Source of the DNA: Clostridia bacterium
GTDB taxonomy: Bacteria; Bacillota; Clostridia; Christensenellales; CAG-138
Length of the DNA stretch: 64,000 bases
Assembly: GCA_017614315.1 (NCBI GenBank)
Contig: JAGACA010000006.1
Span: forward strand, 224,288-288,287
Reading direction: 5' to 3'
A program made the position numbers and the translations under genes. This document shows, piece by piece, positions 26,476-35,220 of this stretch. The notes beneath the pieces were generated by a model. It saw only the letters and a list, made by a program, of their open reading frames with translations. It was not told the DNA's origin and did not search any database. Positions within the stretch are counted from its first letter, which is position 1. Each line of letters opens with the position of its first letter.

Positions 26476-27714
26476 TTACACCTCTTCGTATTTTTTTGCA
26501 GCCGCTTTTCCCGCGGCGACTCCTGTTGAATATGCGATCTGCAGATTGAACCCGCCGGTATAAGCGTCGACGTCGATGATCTCGCCCGCAAAAAACAATC
26601 CATTGACGAGCTTCGACTCCATAGTCTTCGGGTCGATCTCCTTTACGCTGACGCCGCCGCGGGTTATGATCGCTTCGTCGATCGGCGATGTTCCCGATAC
26701 GGTAAGCGGCATTGCTTTCATAAAGCTTATAAGACTTCTGCGCTCGGCTTTTGAGAAATTGTCGGTCGTTTTCTCGGGATCGACGCCGGAAAAATGCAAT
26801 ACAACGGGCAAAAGCCTCGACGGCATAAGGCCGATGAGAGCATTCTTGAGCTGCTTATGGGCGTTTGCCGCAAGATCGCGCAGTATCCTCGCATCGAGCG
26901 TTTGCTGATCGAGCGCGGGCTTTAGATCGATATAAAGCCTCGTTCCGACGGGATCGTCGGCTATCCTCGCGCTCGCGCTCAATACGAGAGGCCCCGAAAC
27001 GCCCGAATGAGTAAACAGCATCTCGCCGAGTTCGGAATAGACAGTTTTATTGTCCTTGACGGCTTTCAAAGTCACGTTTTTCAGCGACAGCCCGGCAAGC
27101 TCTCCGGGCCATTTCTCCTCGGCGATCAGTGAGATGAGCGAAGGCGAGATCTTCGTGACCGTATGCCCGAAAGCCTCTGCGAAAGCGTAACCGTCGCCCG
27201 TGGAACCTGTCGAAGGATAACTCCTGCCGCCGGTAGCCAATATGACGGAATCGTAATGCTTTTCTTCTCCGCCGAATGAAACGATAACGAATCCGCTTTC
27301 ATCTGCCGCAACGGATCTGATCCTCGTATTCAGTATCAGCCTGACTCCTCGCTTTTGAAGAAACGACAAAAGAGCTTTTATGACGTCGCTCGACTTATCG
27401 CTTTCCGGGAAAACGCGTCCGCCGCGTTCGACTTTTGTTTTTACGCCCTGCGATTCGATAAGCTCGACGATATCGTCGTTGAAAAAACTGTCGAAGGCGC
27501 TGTATAAGAACCGGGGGTTTCGGGGAATGTTCCTGAAAAAGTCTTCCTTGTCGGCGGTATTCGTAATATTGCAGCGACCTTTTCCGGTGAGATAGAGCTT
27601 CTTCCCCGCCTTTTCGTTCCTGTCGAATAGATCTACGCTCGTTTTATCGGTTTTGGCATACGCCGCCGCAAGCATCCCCGCGGGGCCGGCGCCGATGACC
27701 GCAATGCGTTTCAT
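26476..27714 (-). CDS. NAD(P)/FAD-dependent oxidoreductase, HI0933/BaiN family
   Basis: 412 aa. The N-terminal FAD-binding Rossmann motif is AVIGAGPAGMLAAAYA, followed by the family's LTGKGRCNITN; ATGGRSYPSTGSTGDGY lies in the middle and the C-terminal FAD loop ends FAGEIIDVDAYTGGFNLQIA. BaiN of Clostridium has been linked to bile acid 7-dehydroxylation, but the family is widespread and no other bai gene is here, so the substrate stays open. The ATG overlaps the surE stop. Confidence 0.85.
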   Translation of the reverse strand: MKRIAVIGAGPAGMLAAAYAKTDKTSVDLFDRNEKAGKKLYLTGKGRCNITNTADKEDFFRNIPRNPRFLYSAFDSFFNDDIVELIESQGVKTKVERGGRVFPESDKSSDVIKALLSFLQKRGVRLILNTRIRSVAADESGFVIVSFGGEEKHYDSVILATGGRSYPSTGSTGDGYAFAEAFGHTVTKISPSLISLIAEEKWPGELAGLSLKNVTLKAVKDNKTVYSELGEMLFTHSGVSGPLVLSASARIADDPVGTRLYIDLKPALDQQTLDARILRDLAANAHKQLKNALIGLMPSRLLPVVLHFSGVDPEKTTDNFSKAERRSLISFMKAMPLTVSGTSPIDEAIITRGGVSVKEIDPKTMESKLVNGLFFAGEIIDVDAYTGGFNLQIAYSTGVAAGKAAAKKYEEV

Positions 27715-28496
27715 GACTTCGCCTCGCTTTCTTCTGTCTCGAAAAGCGTTTTCGCGCGACCGATCGAAGAATAGTCCGTAAGATCGTATGTCAACGGCGT
27801 GATAACGGCGTACCCCTTTCTCATGTAAAGCTCGTCCGTTTCGTCGTGATCGAAACACTCCGTAAGCTTTACGGAGCTTACACGGTAAGCGATCCTTCCG
27901 GAATCCTCGGTTTCTTCATCGAACGGCAAGGCGTATTCCTGAAGGCCGATCTTCGCGACCTTGATTCCCTTGTATTCTTCTTCGGGACAGGAAGGAACGT
28001 TTACGTTCAGCACGCCGGGACGGCCATTGAAAAAGCTTATAAGCTTCGGAAGCATCCTTGCGAAGAACCTCGCGGCGTCACCCATAAAATCGGCGTCAAA
28101 TGTGTCCTTTGAAACCGCGATGGAAGGGATGCCTATCATGCAGCCCTCTATTGCTGCGGATACGGTCCCGGAATAGAGCGTATCGGTGCCGAGATTGGGA
28201 GCGTGATTGATACCGGAAACGATCACGTCGGGGGCGGCGCCGAGATTGCCGACCGCAAGACGTACACAGTCGGAGGGCGTACCCGTAACATAATAAGCCG
28301 GTATGTCCTCAAGACCTGCGATATGGTGCTTCCCGGCGTAAAGAGGTCTCCTCAGCGTCAGGCTGTGACTTATGCAGCTTTGGTTATCGCTCGGCGCGGC
28401 AATGAAAATTTCATACCCTGCGCCGTACAGCGCATGAGCAAGCTCGAAAAGCCCTTCCGAGTCGATGCCGTCGTCGTTTGTGATAAGTATCCGCAT
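27711..28496 (-). CDS. surE: 5'/3'-nucleotidase SurE
   Basis: Metal-dependent phosphatase for nucleoside monophosphates. 261 aa; the metal site is read in ITNDDGIDSEG and VSGINHAPNLG, with APSDNQSCISHSLT between. The start has a GGAGCGGA ribosome binding site. It is the first of the surE-flavoprotein-cmk-plsC-ispH series. Confidence 0.93.
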   Translation of the reverse strand: MRILITNDDGIDSEGLFELAHALYGAGYEIFIAAPSDNQSCISHSLTLRRPLYAGKHHIAGLEDIPAYYVTGTPSDCVRLAVGNLGAAPDVIVSGINHAPNLGTDTLYSGTVSAAIEGCMIGIPSIAVSKDTFDADFMGDAARFFARMLPKLISFFNGRPGVLNVNVPSCPEEEYKGIKVAKIGLQEYALPFDEETEDSGRIAYRVSSVKLTECFDHDETDELYMRKGYAVITPLTYDLTDYSSIGRAKTLFETEESEAKS

Positions 28497-28557
28497 ATTC
28501 CGCTCCGCTCCTGATCATTATCTTTTATTATATCAAATCCGACGCGCTTCTTCAATA

Positions 28558-28589
28558 ATAAAAAAAGGCTCCGCTCATAGGGCGGAGCC
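28558..28589 (-). terminator. Terminator of the decarboxylase operon
   Basis: The stem GGCTCCGC / GCGGAGCC (28567-28589) with a 7-base loop is followed on the minus strand by seven T, just after the oadA stop. Confidence 0.88.
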
Positions 28590-28599
28590 GTCGGGGAGA

Positions 28600-30069
28600 T
28601 CATAACTGTTCCGTAAGATCTTCAACGTACAAGGTTCGTACGCCGTTATCGGATACGGCGGGAACGGTCGCGGACTTTGCCTCCACGGAGGGAGCCTCGG
28701 GAGCCTTCTCCTCCGCCTTCTCCTCTTCCTTGTTCCTGGCTTCAAAGAACTTCATGGCGACCTGAGGGAACAGAGCGTAGCTCAACACGTCCTCCTCGCT
28801 CTTCGCGATGCCCTTGAGCTCTTCCGTGTACTTGTGAAGCTCGGGTTCAAGAAGATCGGCAGGTCTGCAGGTGATGACCTTGCCGTATTCGCCGAGCGCC
28901 TTGCGGCGAACTTCCTCGTTGACGGTGCCGGGAAGGCGTCCGTATTCGCCGGCAAGAAGGCCCTTGGATTCCTTGGTGAACATCTTGTAACGCTCGCCGC
29001 TAAGAATGTTGAGCACGGCCTGCGAGCCGACGATCTGGCTCGTGGGGGTGACAAGAGGCGGATAGCCGAAATCCTCGCGCACGCGGGGGACCTCTGCGAG
29101 GACATCATAATACTTGTCTTCGGCGTTGGCCTGCTTAAGCTGGGAAATGAGGTTCGAAAGCATTCCGCCGGGCACCTGATACATTAGTGTATTGGTATCG
29201 ACGGAAAGGACCTTCGGGTCGAGTATGCCCTCTTTTTTGAGCTTTGCGGCTACGGTCCTGAAATGCTTGGCGGCTTCGGCCATCTTATTCAGATCGAGGC
29301 CGGGATCCCTTTCCGTGCCCTTGAGCGCAGCCACAAGAGGCTCCGTAGCGGGCTGGCTCGTGCCGTTGCCGAGAGGCGAAAGCGCAGTGTCGACGATATC
29401 TACGCCCGCTTCGACGGCCTTGAGTATGGTCATATCGCCGGTGCCCGTCGTGTTGTGCGTATGCAGATGTATGGGCACGTCGACCTCGGCTTTGAGCTTT
29501 TTCACGAGCGAATATGCCGAATACGGCAAAAGAAGGTTCGCCATATCTTTGATGCAGATGGAGTCGGCTCCCATTTGTACGAGCTCCTTGGCGAGCTTGA
29601 CGAAATAATCTTCGGAATGAACGGGGCTTATTGTATAGCTTAACGCCGGTTCGCACCAGCCGCCGTATTTTTTTGTGAATTTGATCGCGGCTTCAAGGTT
29701 CCTTACGTCGTTCAGCGCGTCGAAGATCCTGATCACGTCTATGCCGTTTTCGATCGCTTTGCGGCAGAACTGCTCCACGACGTCGTCGGCATAGTGCTTG
29801 TAACCGAGTATGTTCTGACCTCTGAAGAGCATCTGGAGCCTGGTATTGGGAAGCGCTTTTCTCAATGTGCGGAGCCTCTCCCACGGATCCTCGTTGAGGA
29901 AACGGAGGCAGGCGTCGAAAGTCGCTCCGCCCCAGCACTCGAGGGACCAATAGCCGATGGAATCGAGCAGCTCGCACGCAGGGAGCATATCCTCCGTACG
30001 CATGCGGGTGGCTGCCTGCGACTGATGCGCGTCACGGAGTATGGTGTCTGTTATCAAGAGTTTGGACAT
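28600..30069 (-). CDS. oadA: Oxaloacetate decarboxylase subunit alpha (carboxyltransferase)
   Basis: 489 aa. Moves the carboxyl group of oxaloacetate to the biotin carrier. The DRE-TIM barrel start ITDTILRDAHQSQAATRMRTEDM and the metal site HLHTHNTTGTGD are intact, followed by the conserved C-terminal carboxylase domain. The biotin domain often fused to OadA is absent; an Ala/Glu/Lys-rich tail replaces it and a separate carrier gene lies two genes upstream. Pyruvate carboxylase subunit B is the alternative, but the sodium-pump subunit next door favours the decarboxylase. Confidence 0.92.
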   Translation of the reverse strand: MSKLLITDTILRDAHQSQAATRMRTEDMLPACELLDSIGYWSLECWGGATFDACLRFLNEDPWERLRTLRKALPNTRLQMLFRGQNILGYKHYADDVVEQFCRKAIENGIDVIRIFDALNDVRNLEAAIKFTKKYGGWCEPALSYTISPVHSEDYFVKLAKELVQMGADSICIKDMANLLLPYSAYSLVKKLKAEVDVPIHLHTHNTTGTGDMTILKAVEAGVDIVDTALSPLGNGTSQPATEPLVAALKGTERDPGLDLNKMAEAAKHFRTVAAKLKKEGILDPKVLSVDTNTLMYQVPGGMLSNLISQLKQANAEDKYYDVLAEVPRVREDFGYPPLVTPTSQIVGSQAVLNILSGERYKMFTKESKGLLAGEYGRLPGTVNEEVRRKALGEYGKVITCRPADLLEPELHKYTEELKGIAKSEEDVLSYALFPQVAMKFFEARNKEEEKAEEKAPEAPSVEAKSATVPAVSDNGVRTLYVEDLTEQL

Positions 30070-30084
30070 AGTATCGTTCTCCTT

Positions 30085-31260
30085 TTACTGGAACAATGCG
30101 AGGAATACGCCTGCGGCGATCGCGGAACCTATGACGCCGGCGACGTTGGGACCCATTGCATGCATGAGAAGGAAGTTCGAAGGATTCTCCTTCTGGCCGA
30201 CGACCTGTGAAACGCGAGCCGCCATGGGAACGGCGGAAACGCCGGCGGAACCGATCAGAGGATTGATCTTACCGCGCGTGATGAGGCACATTAGCTTGCC
30301 TAGCAGTATGCCGCCCGCTGTGCCGAATATGAACGCCGCGACGCCCATGGCGACGATGCCGAGGGTATCCCACCTTATCAGCATCTGCGCTGTCGCAGTC
30401 GCGCCGACGGATATCCCGAGGAATATTGTGACGATGTTCATAAGCTCGTTCTGTGCGGCCTTGGAGAGCCTGTCGACAACGCCGGTTTCACGTAGGAGAT
30501 TGCCGAGCATGAGCATACCTACGAGGCTCGCTGCGGAAGGAACGATGAACGAGGTGAATATGGTGACTATTATCGGGAATATGATCTTTTCTGTTTTTGA
30601 GACCGGACGGAGCTGCTGCATGACTATCATGCGCTCTTTCCTGGTCGTCAGGAGCTTCATCACCGGAGGCTGGATCAGGGGTACGAGAGCCATATAGCAA
30701 TATGCCGCGATGGCGATCGGTCCAAGGTAATCCGGCGCGAGCTTTGACGTGACGAAGATAGCTGTCGGGCCGTCTGCGCCGCCTATGATGGCGATCGAGG
30801 CAGCTACGTTGTCGGTGAAGTTAAGAAGCTTCGCTCCTATGAATGCGATGAATATGCCCGCCTGCGCAGCAGCGCCGAGGAGGAGGCTCTTCGGATTGGC
30901 GATCAGGGGACCGAAATCGGTCATCGCTCCCACGCCGAGGAAAATAAGGCAGGGATAGATGCCGAGCTTGACTCCGAGATAAAGGTAATCGATGAGCCCC
31001 GCCTCGCTTGAGAAGGCTTCCCAGTGAACATGCCCGCCTTCAAAGAGCGCGGAATGATACATGTTCGCTCCGGGAAGATTGCTCATGAGCATTCCGAAAG
31101 CGATCGGCAGAAGCAGCATTGGTTCGAATTTCCAGACGATCGCGAGATACAAAAGACCGCAGGCCAGGACGATCATCGCCAGAGTTGCCCACCACTCAGT
31201 ATCCGAATTGAACAGCTGGAAAAAACCCGACTGCTGTAAAAACTTGATAATGGAATCCAT
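30085..31260 (-). CDS. oadB: Sodium-translocating decarboxylase, beta subunit
   Basis: 391-aa integral membrane subunit that decarboxylates carboxybiotin and exports Na+. It has about nine to eleven hydrophobic helices; SIAIIGGADGPTAIFV and GNLLRETGVVDRL are family signatures, and the N-terminal region contains AFGMLMSNLPGANMY. It lies 15 bases from both neighbours in a tight operon. The subunit is shared by oxaloacetate, methylmalonyl-CoA and glutaconyl-CoA decarboxylases, so only the alpha subunit decides the substrate. Confidence 0.95.
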   Translation of the reverse strand: MDSIIKFLQQSGFFQLFNSDTEWWATLAMIVLACGLLYLAIVWKFEPMLLLPIAFGMLMSNLPGANMYHSALFEGGHVHWEAFSSEAGLIDYLYLGVKLGIYPCLIFLGVGAMTDFGPLIANPKSLLLGAAAQAGIFIAFIGAKLLNFTDNVAASIAIIGGADGPTAIFVTSKLAPDYLGPIAIAAYCYMALVPLIQPPVMKLLTTRKERMIVMQQLRPVSKTEKIIFPIIVTIFTSFIVPSAASLVGMLMLGNLLRETGVVDRLSKAAQNELMNIVTIFLGISVGATATAQMLIRWDTLGIVAMGVAAFIFGTAGGILLGKLMCLITRGKINPLIGSAGVSAVPMAARVSQVVGQKENPSNFLLMHAMGPNVAGVIGSAIAAGVFLALFQ

Positions 31261-31275
31261 GCTGTAAAGTATCCC

Positions 31276-31635
31276 TTACTTAAAAGCAATAAGAACGTCG
31301 CCGGAGTTAACGTTTGCACCCTTCTGAGTATTGATGTTGAGAACGACGCCGTCGCGCGGAGCGAGGATCTCGTTTTCCATCTTCATGGCTTCGAGAACGA
31401 GAAGCACCTGTCCGCGATGGAAACTGTCGCCTACCTTGACGTTGACGGCTACGATGGTTCCGGGCATGGGAGCGGAAATGGTCTCCGCGGCGCCGGAGAC
31501 GGGAGCGGGCGCAGGCGCGGCAGCGGGAGCCGCGGGAGCGGGAATCGCGGGCTGAGACTTTGCGGCGGAACCGCTGATCTCCTCGACCTCGACCTCATAG
31601 GACGTTCCGTTGACATTGACTAAAAACTTGCGCAT
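31276..31635 (-). CDS. Biotin carrier subunit of the decarboxylase
   Basis: 119 aa: a short N-terminal strand region, an Ala/Pro hinge (residues 29-47, alternating AP) and a biotinyl domain with K85 in LEAMKMENEI as the biotinylation site. It shuttles the carboxyl group between OadA and OadB. It corresponds to the carrier subunits called MmdC or GcdC in other sodium pumps. Confidence 0.93.
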   Translation of the reverse strand: MRKFLVNVNGTSYEVEVEEISGSAAKSQPAIPAPAAPAAAPAPAPVSGAAETISAPMPGTIVAVNVKVGDSFHRGQVLLVLEAMKMENEILAPRDGVVLNINTQKGANVNSGDVLIAFK

Positions 31636-31678
31636 AATGACCTCCGAAAACGGCTGTTTGCCGATAAATAAACTTTAA

Positions 31679-32116
31679 TCAGACCCTTTTGATACTGTGT
31701 ATGCGGATGCCGGAAACGTCGGTCCCCATCTCGGCGGCGATCGACGCAGAAATAACGGCCATGAGCTCTCGCCTCTGATCCGCAGCGGGAGCCTGTCCGA
31801 TCATCTTTATGGAATTGATCCTTATACCCTCGACGGGTTTGCCCAAGTATTCGGCTATGGCAGCCGAAACCGCAGCAACGGCGGCGCGCCTGTTTGAAGA
31901 ACCGGGAGCCAAAAGTGACATCCTGCTTGCGGGAATGGACGGCGCGCTGTGCTCCGGAAGCACATCCGGAGCGTTTCTTTTCCTTCTTGAAGAATACTCG
32001 TGCCTGGAGATCCTGACGAACATGCTCATCAGATAGATAATGCCTATCAGGCAGATTAGACCGACGAAGACAACTCCGAAGCCTATCAATATTACGGTAA
32101 GCGTACCCTGATCCAT
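31679..32116 (-). CDS. oadG: OadG-family small subunit of the decarboxylase
   Basis: 145 aa with one N-terminal membrane helix (LTVILIGFGVVFVGLICLIGIIYLMSMF, given in part) typical of gamma/delta subunits that hold the complex together. The rest contains two similar segments that resemble each other: IRINSIKMIGQ and IRIHSIKRV, each preceded by an Ala-rich helix (AAVSAAIAEYLG; AVISASIAAEMG), suggesting an internal duplication. GAGGTGA precedes the ATG. First gene of the operon. Confidence 0.85.
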   Translation of the reverse strand: MDQGTLTVILIGFGVVFVGLICLIGIIYLMSMFVRISRHEYSSRRKRNAPDVLPEHSAPSIPASRMSLLAPGSSNRRAAVAAVSAAIAEYLGKPVEGIRINSIKMIGQAPAADQRRELMAVISASIAAEMGTDVSGIRIHSIKRV

Positions 32117-32181
32117 CAGTTCACCTCAAACGCATAATACGGCATAATATGCTTATGCCTTAATTTACCCTATTTTACTAT

Positions 32182-32188
32182 TTCGACA
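32182..32188 (-). promoter_or_regulatory. Possible Spo0A box upstream of the decarboxylase operon
   Basis: The minus strand carries TGTCGAA, the consensus 0A box, about 65 bases before oadG, with TAAAAT eight bases downstream as a possible -10. A 7-base match is expected by chance about once per 16 kb per strand, so this is weak. Confidence 0.2.
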
Positions 32189-32233
32189 CAGATTCCCTTT
32201 TTTCCTGCACCTAACAAAGAAAAGAATAATATA

Positions 32234-32932
32234 TTATCCGAGCAGCCCATCGATCTCCGGCGCGCTTAATATGCGTCTCTCACCCGGCTTGAGGCCTCCG
32301 AGCTTTACGTTTCCTATCGATATGCGGCAAAGTCTTAACGTCGTATGTCCGACTTTCTCGAGCATACGCCTGACCTGCCTGTTCCTTCCCTCTCGGATCG
32401 TGATCTCGATAAGGCTTTTTGACGGATAGCTTTTTACGATCTTAACTTCTGCCGGAGCCGTAATGCCGTCGTCGAGCTCGACGCCGTTCCTCAAAGCCTC
32501 AGTCTCCTCTTTCGTTACTTCACCGGAACAGAACACGCGGTAAGTCTTTGTTTTCATGTACCGCGGATGGGTGAGCTTGTCCGCAAAATCGCCGTCGTTA
32601 GTGACGAAGATCAGGCCCTCCGAATCGTAATCAAGACGTCCGACCGTATAAAGCCTCAAAGGAATGTCCTTGAAATAATCGGTGACTTTTATCCTGTCTT
32701 CGTTTTCGGCAGAGCTGCAGATCACGTTTTTCGGCTTATAAAACGCATAAACGACCTTAAGGGAAGCGGGCATGACCCGTTTCCCGTCAAGCTCAACAAT
32801 ATCATTTTCGTTAACGGAAGCGCCGAGTTCGGCTTTAACGCCGTTTACGGCGACCCTTCCTTCCCCAATCAAGGATTCGCATTTTCTCCTGGACGCGACG
32901 CCCGCGTCCGCAAGATATTTCTGCAGTCTCAA
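32234..32932 (-). CDS. Pseudouridine synthase, RsuA/RluB family
   Basis: 232 aa. An N-terminal S4 RNA-binding domain (MRLQKYLADAGVASRRKCESLI) precedes the catalytic domain; the catalytic D is in VGRLDYDSEGLIFVTNDG and the C-terminal motif is EGRNRQVRRMLEKVGH. Members modify 16S position 516 (RsuA) or 23S positions near 2605 (RluB); the single gene downstream of dacF in Firmicutes is usually called rluB, but I cannot decide from sequence. It lies 21 bases from dacF. Confidence 0.92.
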   Translation of the reverse strand: MRLQKYLADAGVASRRKCESLIGEGRVAVNGVKAELGASVNENDIVELDGKRVMPASLKVVYAFYKPKNVICSSAENEDRIKVTDYFKDIPLRLYTVGRLDYDSEGLIFVTNDGDFADKLTHPRYMKTKTYRVFCSGEVTKEETEALRNGVELDDGITAPAEVKIVKSYPSKSLIEITIREGRNRQVRRMLEKVGHTTLRLCRISIGNVKLGGLKPGERRILSAPEIDGLLG

Positions 32933-32953
32933 ATCATATGCTCCCGGACTATA

Positions 32954-34078
32954 TTATGCGAACAGCCGAATGAGCGTTTCCCACCAATAGCGCAGATCCT
33001 TTTCTTTCATGTCGTGAGCGGCGATCAGCTCCGTTTCTCCTATGAGGCTGTCGGATCCATATACTTTAAGGATCCCGACAGTTTCCCCTTTCGAGACAGG
33101 AGCGCGAAGCGGCGCGTATATCTCGATCTCCGTTTTGAAAGAAGCGTCGGACGGCTTCTGCATCACAGCTATTATACTATCTTTTGTTAAAACTTCCAAT
33201 AGCTTTTCGGGACTGTTTTCAACAAATACTTTGCCTACGGATGTGTTTTCGGGTATTATCGTCTCGACTCCGTAATCCAGAAAAGCGCGGTCCAGAAGCT
33301 TTGCAGCCGTTTCGAACATGGGTCTGCAGTTTAACACGGCGCCGACGACCGTCATCCCGTCACGTTCGGCTCCGAAAACGAGGCATCTTCCGGCAGCGGA
33401 CGTATAGCCGGTTTTGACGCCGAAGGCTCCGTCGTATGACCATAACAGACTGTTCTTGTTTTTGAACGTCCTGATCTTATCGCCGCTTGACGCGGTATAG
33501 TATTTTGCCGAAACGATCTCGCGGAATTCGGGTAAGAGGAGCGCCTCGCGAGCGATAAGACAGAGCTCGTAAGCCGTTGTATAATGACCGTCGTCGTGAA
33601 GACCGTTGGGTGTAACGAAATGCGTTTTTTCAAGGCCGAGGTCTTCCGCTTTTCTGTTCATCATGGAGACGAAGCCCTCGACGCTCCCGCCGGCGTGAAC
33701 CGCGAGCGCGACCGCGGCGTCGTTTCCCGAAGCGAGCATCAAACCGTATAATAGATCCCTGACGGTCATATGCTCGCCGCGGCAAAGGTAAACCGAAGAG
33801 CCCTCCACGCCGACCGCTTCGTCAGGTATATCGACATCTTCGGTCACTTGACAGCTTTCGAGAACCACGAGTGCAGTCATTATTTTCGTGGTGCTTGCCA
33901 TGGGAAGCCTTTCATCCGCATTATCGGACATTAGAAGCTGTCCCGTCCCACATTCAATAACGGCCATAGCGGAGGCGTTCGTTAAGATCTGCGGCGCGCC
34001 CTTTGCCGCGATCGTCATATAGATCATGTAAAACGCGATCATAAAAGCGAGCGCCGCGCGGATCCATTTTCTGTTCAT
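32954..34078 (-). CDS. dacF: D-alanyl-D-alanine carboxypeptidase, DacF-type
   Basis: Low-molecular-weight penicillin-binding protein that trims stem pentapeptides. 374 aa: signal or anchor helix at 7-25, then SxxK S62-K65 (MASTTKIMTA), SGN at 117-119 (LASGNDAAV) and KTG at 222-224 (GVKTGYTSAAG), and a C-terminal beta domain. In spore formers DacF tunes spore peptidoglycan cross-linking. The ATG overlaps the ytfJ stop by one base, which links it to sporulation genes. Confidence 0.93.
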   Translation of the reverse strand: MNRKWIRAALAFMIAFYMIYMTIAAKGAPQILTNASAMAVIECGTGQLLMSDNADERLPMASTTKIMTALVVLESCQVTEDVDIPDEAVGVEGSSVYLCRGEHMTVRDLLYGLMLASGNDAAVALAVHAGGSVEGFVSMMNRKAEDLGLEKTHFVTPNGLHDDGHYTTAYELCLIAREALLLPEFREIVSAKYYTASSGDKIRTFKNKNSLLWSYDGAFGVKTGYTSAAGRCLVFGAERDGMTVVGAVLNCRPMFETAAKLLDRAFLDYGVETIIPENTSVGKVFVENSPEKLLEVLTKDSIIAVMQKPSDASFKTEIEIYAPLRAPVSKGETVGILKVYGSDSLIGETELIAAHDMKEKDLRYWWETLIRLFA

Positions 34079-34599
34079 CAGTCGAATTCTCCGTAAGGTT
34101 CGTACACGTTCTTTGCGCTTCCGCCGTTTTGCACATTACGCGCTTGATCCCGGCTGCCTTCTTTATTTCCTGCTTCGTCGTGCTTTTCGCATCTGCACCC
34201 GCATGCGAGTTCCTTTATCAGCCTCTCGGCTGTATCGATCATCTGCGGTATGAGGTCGACGAGCCTGTCGGAGGCGCAGTCCTGTTTCGCCGGAAGCACG
34301 CGCACCGTGCCGTTATGAACGGCAAGGAACGCGAGCGGAGTAAGACTCATTCCGACGGCGGACGCACCGACGAAAGGATAGTTCCCGTCATGATCGAACT
34401 CCATCGAACTCCTGCGGATCGGCGCAGAAGCGGCGTACTCTCCCCCGCCAACCAGCATGCCGAGGCTGACCTTGGATACCGGAAGTATCATCGTGCTGTC
34501 GTCCGAAATGATCGGATCGCCGATCACGGTGTTTACGTCTGCGAGCCTTTTTACGTGCTCCATCGACGACTGCATTATGTTTTCTATTGGATGACTCAT
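34078..34599 (-). CDS. ytfJ: Spore protein YtfJ/GerW family
   Basis: 173 aa, starting with HPIENIMQSSMEHVKRLADVNTVIGDPI and continuing VSKVSLGMLVGGGEYA, GASAVGMSLTPLAFL and LIPQMIDTAERL: clear family features. In Bacillus the protein is needed for germination with certain germinants. The C-terminal tail beyond residue 130 has CGCRCEKH and a polar stretch not typical of the family. AAAGGAG precedes the ATG. The upstream DUF2953 frame runs 212 bases into this gene out of phase. Confidence 0.9.
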   Translation of the reverse strand: MSHPIENIMQSSMEHVKRLADVNTVIGDPIISDDSTMILPVSKVSLGMLVGGGEYAASAPIRRSSMEFDHDGNYPFVGASAVGMSLTPLAFLAVHNGTVRVLPAKQDCASDRLVDLIPQMIDTAERLIKELACGCRCEKHDEAGNKEGSRDQARNVQNGGSAKNVYEPYGEFD

Positions 34600-35110
34600 C
34601 GTTGTTGCTCCTTTGCTTTGTTAGCATATCTAAGAATACTTTTCCCGGAAAGACGTTTGCTATTCCTTTAAGATTCAAAGCAAAAGAAGTATCGGAAAAA
34701 TCAGGGAAAATGCTCACGTTCGGCCTTGTCCCGAAAAGCGCCAAAGCCGCCTGTATGACGGCTGTGCCGAGCGCTCCCGCTAAAACGGCTGACTTGTCGG
34801 AAGCGCCGGCGATCCCTATTCTTCCGGTCACGCCGAGCCTTTTTATCCTGACTGCCTTAAAAAACCGGAAGCCGGTTTTAGGCTTCCTTTCGCCTATGAC
34901 GACTTGCTTAGACAAGTTCGAAAACAAAACAAAGCCTTTGGGATAAACATAAACCGCTTTAAGCCGTATCGGGACGGGTATAAGTCCGAACAGTATCCGA
35001 GGCTCGACAAGCAGATAAACACCCGTCTTTCTTATCCTCAGATCGAAGTCGGTCCGTTTAGGCAGAAACAGGAACAGCAATAAGGCGGCTGCGGCAAATA
35101 CAATTATCAT
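34388..35110 (-). CDS. DUF2953-type membrane-associated protein, 3' end overlapping ytfJ
   Basis: The frame encodes 240 aa. The first about 170 fit DUF2953: an N-terminal helix (MIIVFAAAALLLFLFLP), a beta-rich part and KRLGVTGRIGIAGASDKSAVLAG. The last 70 or so residues are read out of frame from ytfJ and are Arg/His/Asp-rich, unlike the family. A TAA in another frame lies about 20 bases before the ytfJ start, so the natural end may have been lost to a small indel near 34620-34660, or the read has an error. Function unknown; the DUF2953-ytfJ pairing is common in Clostridia. Confidence 0.65.
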   Translation of the reverse strand: MIIVFAAAALLLFLFLPKRTDFDLRIRKTGVYLLVEPRILFGLIPVPIRLKAVYVYPKGFVLFSNLSKQVVIGERKPKTGFRFFKAVRIKRLGVTGRIGIAGASDKSAVLAGALGTAVIQAALALFGTRPNVSIFPDFSDTSFALNLKGIANVFPGKVFLDMLTKQRSNNDESSNRKHNAVVDGARKKARRRKHRDRRSDHFGRQHDDTSGIQGQPRHAGWRGRVRRFCADPQEFDGVRS

Positions 35111-35158
35111 GTTTCTTCGATCCTTATCTTGAGATCGGTTTTAGTTTTCTCAAAACGC

Positions 35159-35187
35159 TTGTAAATTATTTGTTGTCATGTTAAAAT
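35159..35187 (+). promoter_or_regulatory. Promoter of the ruvCAB operon
   Basis: TTGTAA (35159-35164) and TAAAAT (35182-35187) are 17 bases apart, about 33 bases before ruvC. The sequence AAAACGC directly before the -35 resembles the lexA operator region, giving AAACGCTTGTAA here and AAACGTTTGCAA at lexA. Confidence 0.5.
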
Positions 35188-35220
35188 AATAGATAAGAGT
35201 TTAGTTTTGGAAAGGCGCTT

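Noticed and set aside
26475-26603. Longer N-terminus for cytidylate kinase
   Set aside because: The added residues are out-of-frame translation of the flavoprotein gene; the family starts a few residues before the P-loop.
26476-27714. Bile acid-converting BaiN
   Set aside because: The family match is good, but without other bai genes the specific role cannot be claimed.
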